Source of the DNA: Streptomyces sp. ISL-96
GTDB lineage: Bacteria > Actinomycetota > Actinomycetes > Streptomycetales > Streptomycetaceae
Length of the DNA stretch: 64,000 bases
Direction: 5' to 3'
NCBI RefSeq assembly: GCF_018614035.1
Contig: NZ_JAGGPA010000022.1
Location: forward strand, 1 to 64,000
Positions 42,531 to 52,104 of this stretch are shown piece by piece. The notes beneath the pieces are model-generated. The model made no database searches. It was not told the DNA's origin and saw only the letters and a program-made list of their open reading frames with translations. The position numbers and the translations under genes were made by a program. Positions within the stretch are counted from its first letter, which is position 1, and the number at the start of each line of letters is the position of its first letter.

Positions 42531-45500
42531 GACGGGTCACCGCGTCCTGGATGCCGAGGGAGCGGCTCAGTCCGGTCCCCGGCGCTCGTGCTTCCCTGCC
42601 GGGCCGTGACCACCGGTCCGGTTACGGGCGCGCCGCCGTCTCTTTCCGGTGCGCCGCCGTCGCCGTCGCTTTCCGGCGCGTCGCCGCCGCCGTCGCTTTT
42701 CCGACCGGCGGTCGCCGGGCTTACCGCCGTCACCAAGGCGGCGGACAGGGCCACCAGTGCCAGTACCTGGGCGAAGGCGCTGAACGCGCCTTGTCCGTCG
42801 GCGGCCGGCTCCCCGGCGCCGGCGGCCGCGACGATGCCCGCTGCGGCCATCGCCACCGCGGCGGTCGGCACCAGGACGGCCGGCCGGAACCGGGCCGCCA
42901 CGGCGAGTACGGGCACCACCAGGGCCAGCGGACCCGCCGCCACCGCGACGACGGCGGTCAGCGCCAGCGTCCCGAGCAGCATCCTGGGTGCCGCCGGTTC
43001 AGGCAGCTCCTCGTCGGCGGCGCCGGCGTTGCGCCTGCGGCCCACGAAGGCCAGTGCGGCCAGCGCGGCGAGCGCGAGCACACCGCCGATCAGGGCGGCC
43101 CGGTACGGCCCGGAGGGCTCGAACTCCAGGTTCACGGTGCCGGACGCCCCGGCCGGGACCACCCAGGCCTGCTGCCAGCCGTCGAGCCGCACCGACTCCA
43201 GCTCCGTACCGTCCAGGGTGGCCTTCCAGCCGTCGTTGGCGTTCTCGTAGGTCTGCAGGTACGTGGCCTCGCCGGAGCCGGCCGACACCGACACGGTCCG
43301 CCTGTCGTCGGTCCACTGGGTGACGACGGCCTCGCGTTCCGCCGCTCCCGCGATCTTCTGCGGGGTGCCCCGGGTCAGCGTGACGTCGGTGATCGCCAGC
43401 GGACCCGCATCACCCGCCTCCACCTCGTGTTTTCCGGCCGGAAGGTTCAGGGTGCCGTCCTTTTCGTCTCCTGCGCAGAGTGCGACGGTGACGGGACGCC
43501 GCTCGGTGAGGTCCCGTACCGCTCCGGATGCCTTCGTCTTGTGCAGGACACCGCCGACGGCAAGGTCCGGGCCCTCACCGCACGGCAGCGAGAAGCGCGC
43601 GGACGGCTTCGGAGGCGGCACCCGCAGGTCGGCCAGCGCGGGTACGTGGACCTCACTGAGCCCGACCGGCAGCTGCAACTGCGCGTCCGCCACCGGATTG
43701 TGGACGGTGAGCGGGGCGACCCTGCTGACGGTGATGTCGAGCCGGTTCGTCTCGATCTCCGGGAAGCGCACCCGCCCGTTCTCGTCCACATCAGCTGTCG
43801 CGGCGCCGTGCGGCGAGCTGATCAGCACCTGCTCGGGCCGGGTGGACACCCCGCCCGCCGGCGCCAGGACGATCTCGTCGACCTTCTCCTTCTTGGGCCA
43901 GCTCAGGTGGACGACCGGCCGGTCGCCCGCGATCCAGGCGGTCGTCAGATCACCGTCGACCAGGTTGCGGGCGCTGAGCGACATGCCGTTGCGGCTGGTG
44001 GAGTCCGCGGAGGCCGTCAGCCGGTTCTTCGAACCCGGGGCCGAACGGTCCAGCAGTTCGTCCAACGGGCCTCCGGGCACGGCGACGGCTCGCGCCGACA
44101 CCTTGTACTCGCCCGCTTCCCGGGTGCTGAACTGCCGGTGCAGTCCCACCTCGGCCGATACGGGCGACAAGCCGCCCGCGTCGGTGCCGCGGTGCAGGGA
44201 GTACACGGTCGCCGCCGCGTCGGTGCGCTTCGCGTCGGCGGGCAGCGCCAGCATGCGCGTCACCTGCACGTCCGGGATCGACACCTCGGAGAAGCCGGCC
44301 CCGGTCAGGCCCGGCCGCGCCTGCTGCGCGGCAAGGACGGTGATCTTCATCCAGGAGGCCTCGCCGGCGGGCGCCTCGACGGTCTGCGGCAGGCCGTTCG
44401 TCTGGAGCGGGCTGTCGGCCGAACCGCGGTCGGTCTCGATCCGCACCCGCGTGGGCGCGGCGCGCATGCTGTCGCCCGGCAGGGGCGTCAGCTGGATGGA
44501 GGCCGGGACGTCGGTCGGCCCGGAGAAGTCCACCTTGAGCCACTGACCGGCCGGCTTGCCCGGGCTCCCCTCGGCCCACGCGGTGTCCGGGTTGCCGTCG
44601 AAGGCGTTCACCGGGTCGTACTGCGGCAGGTGGAACAGCCAGTTACCGCTGCTGGAGGCCGTCACGGACGTCGCACCGCGCAGGTGGGCCGTCGTCTGGT
44701 GACCGGTGCCCTCCGACGGCAGGATCTGCCTGGGCTTCTCGCCCGGGTTCTGGAGGCTGCCGGAGTGATTGCGCTCATCCGGGGTGTACGTGTACGAGGT
44801 GTTGTTGTTGACCAGTCCGAACCGGGTGTCGGCTCGGCGCAGCCCGTCCGCGACGGCCTTCACCGGTGCGGTGACGCCCTTGGGCAAACTGTCCCCGGCC
44901 AGCACGGCCGGCCGGTCGGCCATCGAGGGATCGGCCGACAGCTGGAGCAGCGCCTCGGGTCCGCCACTGACCACGGCCGTGTCGGCCGCGGCCGACACAC
45001 CGACCCTGCCGGGACGCCTGTCGCGGTCCTGGGGCTGATAGATCTCCACGGACTGGAGCCGCGGATACAGCCCCTGCACCTGGAGCGGGGTGTCGGCGGC
45101 GATGCGCCCGCCGGTCACGAGCGGGCCGAACCCGGCGACCTTCCTGTAGCCGGAGGATTCCAGGGTCCGTTTCACCGTCTGCGGCGGTACATATCCGATC
45201 TGGTCGGGGTCGAGGTCGTTACGCACGACCACTTCGTGCATGCCGGCCCGTGCCAGGTACGCCTGAAGGCCCGGGACCTCGGTGCCGGACAGCAGCGCCT
45301 GCTCGACGGCGTCCGTCGCACGGCGTGAGCCGGGTGTACCGAAGGGGACGAAGTCACGCTGTGCCCAGGGCGTTTCGGCCAGCACGTCAAACGGCTGGTC
45401 GATGGGGGAACCCCAGGTGTAGATGCCGTGCGCCGTCGCCGGTACGACCATGGCCCGGCTGTTCGGGGCGTTGTCCTTGAGCCAGCCGGCTGCCTTCTCC

Positions 45501-46837
45501 CAGTGGGTGGGCAGCTTGGTGAAGGCGCCGGGCTGCAGGATCGAGCCGTTGAGGTACGGCAGGGCCAGGCCGGGCAGTACCAGCACTGCCGCCACCGCGG
45601 GCGCCCAGCGGCGACCGGGAAGTGCGCGAGGACTTCTGCTCACGGAGAGCACAGCCGTCAGGTGGGCCAGTCCGAGGGCGAGCGCGAGGGCCAGTCCCGG
45701 CTGGAACTTGTAGATGTTGCGGAAGGGCTTCAGCGACCCGTTCAGCCAGTCCTGCACGACACCGTGGAACGGACCGCCGAAGGCGCCGCCGTACCCCGCC
45801 AGCGTGATCAGGACGACGCCCATGACGGTCAGCAGCAGCCAGCGGCGCTCCGGGAGGTCCCGGCGGGCCAGGCCCGCCAGTCCCAGGGCCGCGGCGAACG
45901 CCGAACCGAGGACGGTGATGGCGGAGGCCGCGACGGTCCAGCCGGCGGGCAACCACGCCTCACCGAAGTGGAGATACGCCACCCAGTTGCCGGCGCCGCG
46001 CAGCAGCTCGGTCGCGGACATGGTGGCGGTGGTGGTGTCGGCCTGCTCGACGTACGGCATGAAGTTCTCGCCGTGGATGGCGAACAGGAGCAGCGGCACC
46101 ACCCACCACACGGTGGCCAGCACGACGCCCGGTATCCACCAGCCCAGCAGGGCGCGCCGGCGCCGGCCGGCCGGGCGGCTGAGCAGGTACAGACCCACGG
46201 GGAGCAGCGAGGCCAGCGTCGAGGCGGCGTTCACACCCCCCATGAAGGGGATCAGCATGGCCGAACGCGCGGCGGCCGTACGGGGGCTCAGCGCCGCGGA
46301 GGTCAGCGGCAGCAGCACCCAGGGCAGCAGGGCACCGGGCAGCGCCGCGGCGGAGGTCGAGCCGATGACGATGGTGAAGGTGGGCCACAGCGCGTACACC
46401 ACCGCACCGAGCAACCGGGTCGCGGGCGTGCCCACGCGCAGCCGTTCGGCGAGCCTGAGCGCACCCCAGAAGGCGGCTGTCACGATGATCGACAGCCAGA
46501 GCCGCTCGGCCAGCCACACCGGCACCTGGAGCAGGTCCGTGAGCGCGTAGTAGGGGAGCGCGGGGAAGGCGTAGCCGATGTACTGGTTGGCTATGCCGCC
46601 GAGGCCCATGTTGCCGTTCCACAGCGAACCGAGGTCGCCGAGGAAGCGCCAGGGGTCGAGGGCGACACCGAGCTTGGTCTCGAACGTCATCTTCCCCGGT
46701 GACACCGCGAGGAAGCACACCAGCACGACGGCCCAGAAGCCGAACAGCAGGCGTCGTCCCCGCGGCGCCCGGGACGCCTCGGACGGCGTCGGGCCGGGCT
46801 GCGGCGCCCGGGTGGGCGCCTGGACCGTAGTGGTCAT
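42527..46837 (-). CDS. AftD-like GT-C arabinofuranosyltransferase family protein
   Basis: A 1436-residue membrane protein. The first 450 residues or so hold about twelve helices and an acidic loop region near the start (SPGKMTFETKLGVALDPWRFLGDLGSLWN), as in GT-C enzymes using polyprenyl-phosphate sugars. The large extracytoplasmic part includes discoidin/CBM-like modules (NAFDGNPDTAWAEGSPG; LVDGDLTTAWIAGDRP), and the C-terminus has further helices. This is the layout of mycobacterial AftD (DUF3367). Streptomyces lacks arabinogalactan, so the polymer is probably another cell-wall glycan. It is the central gene of a coupled operon. Confidence 0.9.
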   Translation of the reverse strand: MTTTVQAPTRAPQPGPTPSEASRAPRGRRLLFGFWAVVLVCFLAVSPGKMTFETKLGVALDPWRFLGDLGSLWNGNMGLGGIANQYIGYAFPALPYYALTDLLQVPVWLAERLWLSIIVTAAFWGALRLAERLRVGTPATRLLGAVVYALWPTFTIVIGSTSAAALPGALLPWVLLPLTSAALSPRTAAARSAMLIPFMGGVNAASTLASLLPVGLYLLSRPAGRRRRALLGWWIPGVVLATVWWVVPLLLFAIHGENFMPYVEQADTTTATMSATELLRGAGNWVAYLHFGEAWLPAGWTVAASAITVLGSAFAAALGLAGLARRDLPERRWLLLTVMGVVLITLAGYGGAFGGPFHGVVQDWLNGSLKPFRNIYKFQPGLALALALGLAHLTAVLSVSRSPRALPGRRWAPAVAAVLVLPGLALPYLNGSILQPGAFTKLPTHWEKAAGWLKDNAPNSRAMVVPATAHGIYTWGSPIDQPFDVLAETPWAQRDFVPFGTPGSRRATDAVEQALLSGTEVPGLQAYLARAGMHEVVVRNDLDPDQIGYVPPQTVKRTLESSGYRKVAGFGPLVTGGRIAADTPLQVQGLYPRLQSVEIYQPQDRDRRPGRVGVSAAADTAVVSGGPEALLQLSADPSMADRPAVLAGDSLPKGVTAPVKAVADGLRRADTRFGLVNNNTSYTYTPDERNHSGSLQNPGEKPRQILPSEGTGHQTTAHLRGATSVTASSSGNWLFHLPQYDPVNAFDGNPDTAWAEGSPGKPAGQWLKVDFSGPTDVPASIQLTPLPGDSMRAAPTRVRIETDRGSADSPLQTNGLPQTVEAPAGEASWMKITVLAAQQARPGLTGAGFSEVSIPDVQVTRMLALPADAKRTDAAATVYSLHRGTDAGGLSPVSAEVGLHRQFSTREAGEYKVSARAVAVPGGPLDELLDRSAPGSKNRLTASADSTSRNGMSLSARNLVDGDLTTAWIAGDRPVVHLSWPKKEKVDEIVLAPAGGVSTRPEQVLISSPHGAATADVDENGRVRFPEIETNRLDITVSRVAPLTVHNPVADAQLQLPVGLSEVHVPALADLRVPPPKPSARFSLPCGEGPDLAVGGVLHKTKASGAVRDLTERRPVTVALCAGDEKDGTLNLPAGKHEVEAGDAGPLAITDVTLTRGTPQKIAGAAEREAVVTQWTDDRRTVSVSAGSGEATYLQTYENANDGWKATLDGTELESVRLDGWQQAWVVPAGASGTVNLEFEPSGPYRAALIGGVLALAALAALAFVGRRRNAGAADEELPEPAAPRMLLGTLALTAVVAVAAGPLALVVPVLAVAARFRPAVLVPTAAVAMAAAGIVAAAGAGEPAADGQGAFSAFAQVLALVALSAALVTAVSPATAGRKSDGGGDAPESDGDGGAPERDGGAPVTGPVVTARQGSTSAGDRTEPLPRHPGRGDPS

Positions 46838-46859
46838 GACCGTTCCTCGCTTCGCTTGC

Positions 46860-47537
46860 TCATGGGCTTCGCCTGAGAATCAGCAGCAGATTCCAGGTGG
46901 CGATCTCGCGGAGTCCCGGCACCCGGGTGATCGTGCTCGCGAAGAATGGCCAGTAACGGGACCGCGCCGTGACGACCTGCACGTCGTCACGGCCGCGGAC
47001 GTGCCGCAGGGTGGGACCGATGTGGACGGGAAACAGGTTTTCGCCGAGGGTGTGCTTGGCCTCGCGACCGGTGCGCCGTTCGTAGCGATCGCGGGCCCGG
47101 CCGGCCCCGAGGTAGTGCCACGGCGCTGTCTCGTGACCTCCCCAGGGGGAGAGCCAGTTGGTGAACGACAGATAGATCAGTCCGCCGGGGCTGGTGACCC
47201 GCACCATCTCGCTGATGAAGGTCTGCGGGTCCGCCACGTGCTCCAGCACATTGGACGAGAAGCACACGTCCGCCGCGCCGTCGACGAGCGGCAGCAGGTA
47301 TCCGTCGGCGAGCACCGCGTCCTCGGTCACCGTGCCGCGGGCGCTCAGCTCCCGCAGGTCGGGTTCGAACAGGTAGCTCCGCGCGCCGCGGCGGCGGAAC
47401 TCCTCGGTGAAGTGGCCGCTGCCGCCGCCGATGTCGACGACGATCTTGCCGGGCAGGTCGATGTGACGTGCCACTTGCGCGACCGAGTCACGGGCGAGCA
47501 GGGTGTAGCACCGCTCGGGGTCGCTCTGTTCGCGCAT
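46860..47537 (-). CDS. SAM-dependent methyltransferase, probable ATT start upstream
   Basis: A class I methyltransferase with motif I KIVVDIGGGSGHFTEEF, YLFEPDLREL, DVCFSSNVLEHVADPQTFISEMVRVTSPGGLIYLSF, and a C-terminal region typical of the actinomycete family next to AftD-type genes. The coordinates use the first ATG (225 residues). The coding frame, however, continues upstream to the stop of the GT4 gene with family-like residues (YKDPSLRRSATLFRAF). The only start-like codon there is ATT at 47609, with GGGAGGTGA six bases before it, which would give 249 residues. It precedes the AftD gene by 22 bases. Confidence 0.88.
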   Translation of the reverse strand: MREQSDPERCYTLLARDSVAQVARHIDLPGKIVVDIGGGSGHFTEEFRRRGARSYLFEPDLRELSARGTVTEDAVLADGYLLPLVDGAADVCFSSNVLEHVADPQTFISEMVRVTSPGGLIYLSFTNWLSPWGGHETAPWHYLGAGRARDRYERRTGREAKHTLGENLFPVHIGPTLRHVRGRDDVQVVTARSRYWPFFASTITRVPGLREIATWNLLLILRRSP

Positions 47538-47615
47538 GAACGCCCGGAAGAGGGTGGCCGATCGCCGCAGCGACGGATCCTTGTACGCGCTTTCGGTGAC
47601 CTCAGGAATGGCCGC

Positions 47616-48821
47616 TCACCTCCCGCGTCCCGGGGCGGAGGCGAGCGCAGCGGCTTCTGCGGCGACAGCCTGGAACTGACGGACCGTGGATCTCCAGCGG
47701 AAGCGCTTGGCGCGACGCGCGGCGGCACGTCCCATGGCTGCGCGCCGGTGGGCACTGAGGGACAGCGCGCACCACGCGGCGGCGAAGGAACTCTCGCCCC
47801 GGGCCAGTACCCCGGTCTTCCCGTCCTCGATGGAGTCGCACAGGCCCGGTATGTCGAAACCGACCGCGGGGGTGGCCCGGGCGGCTGCCTCGGTGACGAC
47901 CAGCCCCCAGCCCTCGACGAGGGAGGGGTGCAAGAGCAGCCACGCCTCGCACATCAGCCGGTGCTTCTCGTCCTCCGACACCCGGCCGGCGAATGTCACA
48001 CCGGGGCCGGCCATGGCTTCCAGCCGCTCGCGTTCGGGGCCGTCACCGACGATGACGAGCCGACCGCCGGTGACCGGACGGACCCGCTCCCACAGCCGCA
48101 GGAGCAGATCGATGCGCTTGTACTCGACCAGCCGGCCGACGGCCAGGAACAGCGGTTCCTTCGCTTCGGGCAGCAGCGGGCCGGGGTCTTCGACGCCGTT
48201 GTTGACGATCCGGATGCGGTCCGCGGCCACGCCGATGCCGCGCAGCTCGGAGGCGGTCGACTCGGAGACGGCCACCATCAGGTTGTCGCGGTGAGTGCCT
48301 GCCAGCGCCCAGTGCTCCAGCCTGCGGCCGAGCCGGGCCGCCGGGCCCGGATAACGCATCTGCCAAAGGTCGGTGTGCACATGGTTGACCAGGCACAACG
48401 TCGGTCCGCGGTGCCACAGCGGCGCCAGGTACGGCATGCCGTTGCACACCTCGACCAGCAGGTCGCACTCGCCGACCTCACGGGCGAAGGTCTTCCTGGC
48501 GCGCAGGAAGTGTCCCGCGTCGCCGCCTGCGGAGACCACTCGGTAGTCGCGTTCGGCGGCCGGGCCGCCACACACGAGCGTGACCTCGTGGCCGTCGGCG
48601 GTCAGACCGCCGGCTATCCGGTCGATGAGCAGTTCCGAGCCGCCGGCGGCCTGGTTGCCCAGGTCGCGTCGGGCGAGGAAGGTGATCCGGCGCGGCAGAG
48701 GTTCCGCGACGGGTGCGATGTGGGGGTCGAAGGCGAGCGAGTCGGTGACTCGGCCGCCGGGGCGCGCTTGAGCGGGGGAGTCCTCCTGGCCGGAGGCCAG
48801 AGCGGACGCGTGCTGGGGCAT
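47616..48821 (-). CDS. GT4-family glycosyltransferase
   Basis: A 401-residue GT-B fold glycosyltransferase. The N-terminal domain has ITFLARRDLGNQAAGGSELLIDRIAGGLTADGHEVTLVCGG. The C-terminal donor domain has LFLAVGRLVEYKRIDLLLRLWERV, RLVIVGDGPERERLEAM, and the E-x7-E-like stretch LLLHPSLVEGWGLVVTEAAARATPAVGFD. Cytoplasmic, retaining, nucleotide-sugar dependent. It is the first gene of the tightly coupled run to Trm112. Its stop lies in the same frame as, and six bases before, the probable ATT start of the next gene. About 300 bases upstream (48822-49120) hold no gene and probably contain the operon promoter. Confidence 0.92.
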   Translation of the reverse strand: MPQHASALASGQEDSPAQARPGGRVTDSLAFDPHIAPVAEPLPRRITFLARRDLGNQAAGGSELLIDRIAGGLTADGHEVTLVCGGPAAERDYRVVSAGGDAGHFLRARKTFAREVGECDLLVEVCNGMPYLAPLWHRGPTLCLVNHVHTDLWQMRYPGPAARLGRRLEHWALAGTHRDNLMVAVSESTASELRGIGVAADRIRIVNNGVEDPGPLLPEAKEPLFLAVGRLVEYKRIDLLLRLWERVRPVTGGRLVIVGDGPERERLEAMAGPGVTFAGRVSEDEKHRLMCEAWLLLHPSLVEGWGLVVTEAAARATPAVGFDIPGLCDSIEDGKTGVLARGESSFAAAWCALSLSAHRRAAMGRAAARRAKRFRWRSTVRQFQAVAAEAAALASAPGRGR

Positions 48822-49120
48822 AGAGGTGCTCCGACTCGGCGGGCTGCGGGGAGAGGCGGGTGAGGGATTGCCGGGCTTCCGGGGGTGAAGCGCTGGGCTG
48901 GTGCGGAGTGCGGGTACTGCCGTTATTGCGGCGACGGTGCCGACCGGGTGCGCTCGATGGGTGAGCGAGTACCGGGCCGGTGGCGGACTCCTGGGAGTGG
49001 GAGTCGGCTCAAACCGGAATGATTTGTTTCTACTGCGGGGTAACCCAAGTGTTCGTTCGAGTGATTCGTTCCACTACGCACGCGGGTGACAAGTTTGGTC
49101 TGATCGGCGGCCAGCTTTTA

Positions 49121-50074
49121 TCACTTATCTGAGTGTTCCGTCTGACGGCGGCCACGGATCAGCATCACGACGCCGGCGGCCGCAAGCAGGCCGCCTGCGA
49201 TCCCGCCCACCACCGGCACGGTCTCGCCGAGCAGCTTCAGCCGACTGCCGTCGTCGGAGGCCAGCGTCACCTGCTCGCGCCGGGTCGCGTCGGTGAACTC
49301 AAGCCGCTTACTGGACAGCAGGGTGACCGCGTCCTTCTTCGAGCCCGGGGCCCGCAGCGTCTTGGTCGGCGCGATCACCGCGTTCATGATCCGGCCCGTG
49401 CGCTGGTCCACCGTCAGCTCGATCCCCGCGTTGGAGTACCACTCCTCGGCGAGCACCTGGCCCTGTCGGCGGCCCACCAGCGCGCCGGGCACCTGACGGG
49501 TGCCGGTGGCAGTGGCCGCTACGGTGCCGGCGAAGAGGTAGCCGCGGTGGCCGCGGATCGTGGTGGTGCCCTTGAACTTCAGCGGCACGGCGGCACCCAG
49601 GGTGCTGTCCCACCAGGTGTACTCGCGCTTCTCGACGTCGAACGGGAACTTCAGGTAGGCCTCGCCCTCGAACCTGGGCTTCTCCTCGCAGCAGCGCACC
49701 GGCAGGTTGGTCCGGCGGTCGGTGACCCAGCGTTCCGTGGTCCACTGGAGGGATCTCCGCGGGTCTGCCAGCGGCAGCGTCTTCGGGGTGTCGATCTGTG
49801 TCGACACGTCCCAGATCGCGTTTCCGCTGCGCTCGCTGCCGGCGACGTCGCCCAGCACCCGGCGGGTGATCGTTATGGTCTGGCCCTCGACCGTGGAGAC
49901 GGATCCGGTGTCGAAATAGCTGCCCTCACCGCTGAAGACCGTCGTGGAGTTCACGTCGGTCGGTGTGCGCTTGGCACGCGGCTCCACGTACCAGACGAGC
50001 AGCTGGGTGAGTACCAGCAGAAAGACACCAAGACCCAGCAGAATCAGGGACAAACGCGACGTTGAATGGCGCAT
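49121..50074 (-). CDS. DUF3068 membrane-anchored protein
   Basis: A 317-residue protein with an N-terminal helix (LSLILLGLGVFLLVLTQLLVWYV), a large extracytoplasmic beta-rich domain and a C-terminal helix (VPVVGGIAGGLLAAAGVVMLIRGRR). It has the DUF3068 features TGSVSTVEGQTITITRRV and EEWYSNAGIELTVDQRTGRIMNAVIAP. A Cys-Cys pair lies in PVRCCEEKP. ATG 50074 has GGAG upstream. In mycobacteria a DUF3068 protein lies in the same neighbourhood as AftD. Probably an accessory of envelope glycan assembly; the mechanism is unknown. Confidence 0.85.
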   Translation of the reverse strand: MRHSTSRLSLILLGLGVFLLVLTQLLVWYVEPRAKRTPTDVNSTTVFSGEGSYFDTGSVSTVEGQTITITRRVLGDVAGSERSGNAIWDVSTQIDTPKTLPLADPRRSLQWTTERWVTDRRTNLPVRCCEEKPRFEGEAYLKFPFDVEKREYTWWDSTLGAAVPLKFKGTTTIRGHRGYLFAGTVAATATGTRQVPGALVGRRQGQVLAEEWYSNAGIELTVDQRTGRIMNAVIAPTKTLRAPGSKKDAVTLLSSKRLEFTDATRREQVTLASDDGSRLKLLGETVPVVGGIAGGLLAAAGVVMLIRGRRQTEHSDK

Positions 50075-50313
50075 ACGGGTACTCCAATGCGGGCGGAATG
50101 TGCGGGGCATTCGTGGACTGTGCGGGAAGGGGTCGCACGCACGGTTTCCAGCCTGTCCGGGCCGAGGAGTGGCGTACCCGGGAGTAACAGCGCTGTGACC
50201 GGCGAAATTAGGCGGCGCTTGACCACCTGTCAATGCGACTCGCATACTGACCGCGCCGGACCGGGCCGGCGCGCTGGGTGACAACCTCATCGACAGAGAG
50301 GCCGATCACTCTC

Positions 50314-50496
50314 ATGCCCAGACTTCTCGCCGCCTTCCTGACCTGCGTTGCCTCCGCCGTCCTGGCCACAGGCGCCGCCTTCGGAATCGTCGCCGCTCTC
50401 AACGCCACACCCGAGCAGCAGAATGTGCCGCTCGTCACGTTCCCCGACCCTCCCGCCAACGGGACGTCCAGCACGCCGAGCCCCAGCGCGGGCTAG
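50314..50496 (+). CDS. Small DUF2613-like exported protein
   Basis: A 60-residue protein: one hydrophobic segment (LLAAFLTCVASAVLATGAAFGIVAAL, about 4-29) and a short Pro/Ser/Thr-rich tail (FPDPPANGTSSTPSPSAG). Size and layout fit DUF2613, small actinobacterial exported proteins; a mycobacterial member lies beside aftD. A GTG 12 codons earlier (50278) is an alternative start. Divergent from the DUF3068 gene. Function unknown. Confidence 0.65.
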   Translation: MPRLLAAFLTCVASAVLATGAAFGIVAALNATPEQQNVPLVTFPDPPANGTSSTPSPSAG

Positions 50497-50556
50497 GTTG
50501 TAAAGACCAGGCCGGCTGATCGAGCGGCATGCGGACGGACATCCAGGAGCGGTGCT

Positions 50557-51771
50557 GTGGAAGCGTCGTCAGCGTGGCACGACGTGCCACGAGAACGGAT
50601 CCAGCGTTTCGCCGACCGCGCCCTGGAACAGGTCCCCGAGCTTGCACAGGACATCCTCGCCGCGATCCGACGGGAATATCCGGGTCTGGCGTTCATCGCC
50701 GACGAGTCCGGAGAACCGAAGGCCCTGGTTGCGATCCGGAACGCGCTGGAGCTCTTCGTGGAGCAGATGACCACGGGATCGGACCGGCCGCGCGTCCTTC
50801 CCGAAATGTTCCAGGACTTCGGGCGCGGCGAAGTCACGCAGGGGCGCAGCCTGGACTCCTTGCAGGGGATCTACCGGCTGGGCGTGCGCCTTTCCTGGCG
50901 GCGTATGGCGGAGATCGGCCAGCAGGTCGACATCCCGCCCGCAGCAATGTACGAACTCGCCGAGTCCGCGTTCGAGTACCTCGACGTCATGGTGGCTCAG
51001 TCGGTACGCGGCTACGCCGAGGCTGTCGCCCGCCAGGCCGGGGAGCGGCTGCGCCTGCAACGACAACTCGTCGAGCTCCTGCTCGCCGAGCACCGCACGG
51101 ATCCGTCCGCCCTCCTCGCCGACCGCGCGGCCGGCGTCGGCTGGAAACTGCCCGAAAGGGTGGCGGTGGCCGTGCTGCTCCGCCCCGCCCAGGAGGCCGT
51201 CGCCCCCGCCGTGGGCGACGAGGTGCTGCTCGATATGGAGGGCGAGCAGCCGCGCATGGTGGTGCCGGACCCGGACGCCCCCGGGCGCGCGGAGTTGCTG
51301 CACCGGGCGACGGCCAATTGGTCCGGCGCGATCGGCCCGTCGGTTCCCCTGGCGGAGGCCGCAACGTCGCTGCGCTGGGCCGAGGCCGCCGTCGGGATGA
51401 TCGAGCAGGGCTTGCTGCCGCAAGGGCGGCTCCTGCACTGCGGCGAGCACGTCGAAGCCCTGGTGCTGCTGCCCTCAGGGGAGTTGATCGACGATCTGGC
51501 GCGGCGGCGGCTGGCCCACCTGGGCGAGACCGGCGGCCCCGCGCACGCCCACCGTCTCGCCGAGACCCTGCTGGCCTGGCTGGAAACGCGGGGTGGCGCG
51601 CCGGAGGTGGCCGACCGGCTCGGAGTCCACCCGCAGACCGTGCGCTACCGGCTGAGACAGCTCCGTGAGTTGTGGGGCGAGGACATGGACGACCCGGACC
51701 GCCGCTTCGAAATGGAGCTGGTGCTGCGCGCCCGGCGGCTGCGCGGTGATCTCGTCCCGCCGCCTGACTGA
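50557..51771 (+). CDS. PucR/CdaR-type transcriptional regulator
   Basis: A 404-residue protein. The C-terminal helix-turn-helix is ETLLAWLETRGGAPEVADRLGVHPQTVRYRLRQLRELWG (about 342-380), the PucR C-terminal type. The middle contains a GGDEF-like CdaR region (GAIGPSVPLAEAATSLRWAEAAVGM). The N-terminal 165 residues are helical (RsbRD/PucR sensing type), with SLDSLQGIYRLGVRLSWRRMAEIG. GTG start with AGGAGC upstream. It stands between the DUF2613 gene and the pirin end. No target is evident; it could control the divergent envelope genes. Confidence 0.88.
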   Translation: MEASSAWHDVPRERIQRFADRALEQVPELAQDILAAIRREYPGLAFIADESGEPKALVAIRNALELFVEQMTTGSDRPRVLPEMFQDFGRGEVTQGRSLDSLQGIYRLGVRLSWRRMAEIGQQVDIPPAAMYELAESAFEYLDVMVAQSVRGYAEAVARQAGERLRLQRQLVELLLAEHRTDPSALLADRAAGVGWKLPERVAVAVLLRPAQEAVAPAVGDEVLLDMEGEQPRMVVPDPDAPGRAELLHRATANWSGAIGPSVPLAEAATSLRWAEAAVGMIEQGLLPQGRLLHCGEHVEALVLLPSGELIDDLARRRLAHLGETGGPAHAHRLAETLLAWLETRGGAPEVADRLGVHPQTVRYRLRQLRELWGEDMDDPDRRFEMELVLRARRLRGDLVPPPD

Positions 51772-52104
51772 CCGGGGTTACCCTGACGGGCTGTCGGGCC
51801 CGGCCCGCCGAAGAACTCCGCGTCGCGGCCGTTGCGCTTGAGTTGCAGGCGGCGCGCCGCCCCCTCAAGTACTCGAGCCCACATCCGCCCCCCCGACGAA
51901 ACCCACAACCTGATTACTCGTCAGTAAGGTCAGCAAAGGGTCAGCAAGAGTCTGATGAGACCTGGTCACGGGTGCCAACACCTGCGACTCCCGCCCTGCG
52001 TCTCAGGCGATCACTCCGAGACCCCGAGTGCCCCCCGGCATGACAGGCCACGGGGCACGAAACCTCCGCCTCGCGACCAAGAGACCAATTCCCATAACCC
52101 TAGG
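51772..52104. other. Gene-free stretch before the pirin stop
   Basis: About 330 bases without a convincing gene. It contains GGTCAGCAAAGGGTCAGCA (51928-51946), paired with a near copy at 38720-38738, and the start of the 64-base identity with the pirin relic (from 52102). No tRNA-like fold or integrase fragment was found. Confidence 0.5.

Noticed and set aside
42551..45328. A 925-codon open frame on the plus strand opposite the AftD-like gene
   Set aside because: It is the GC-rich shadow of the real gene: Arg/Gly/His/Gln-rich, with no domain pattern, while the minus strand has clear membrane helices and family motifs.
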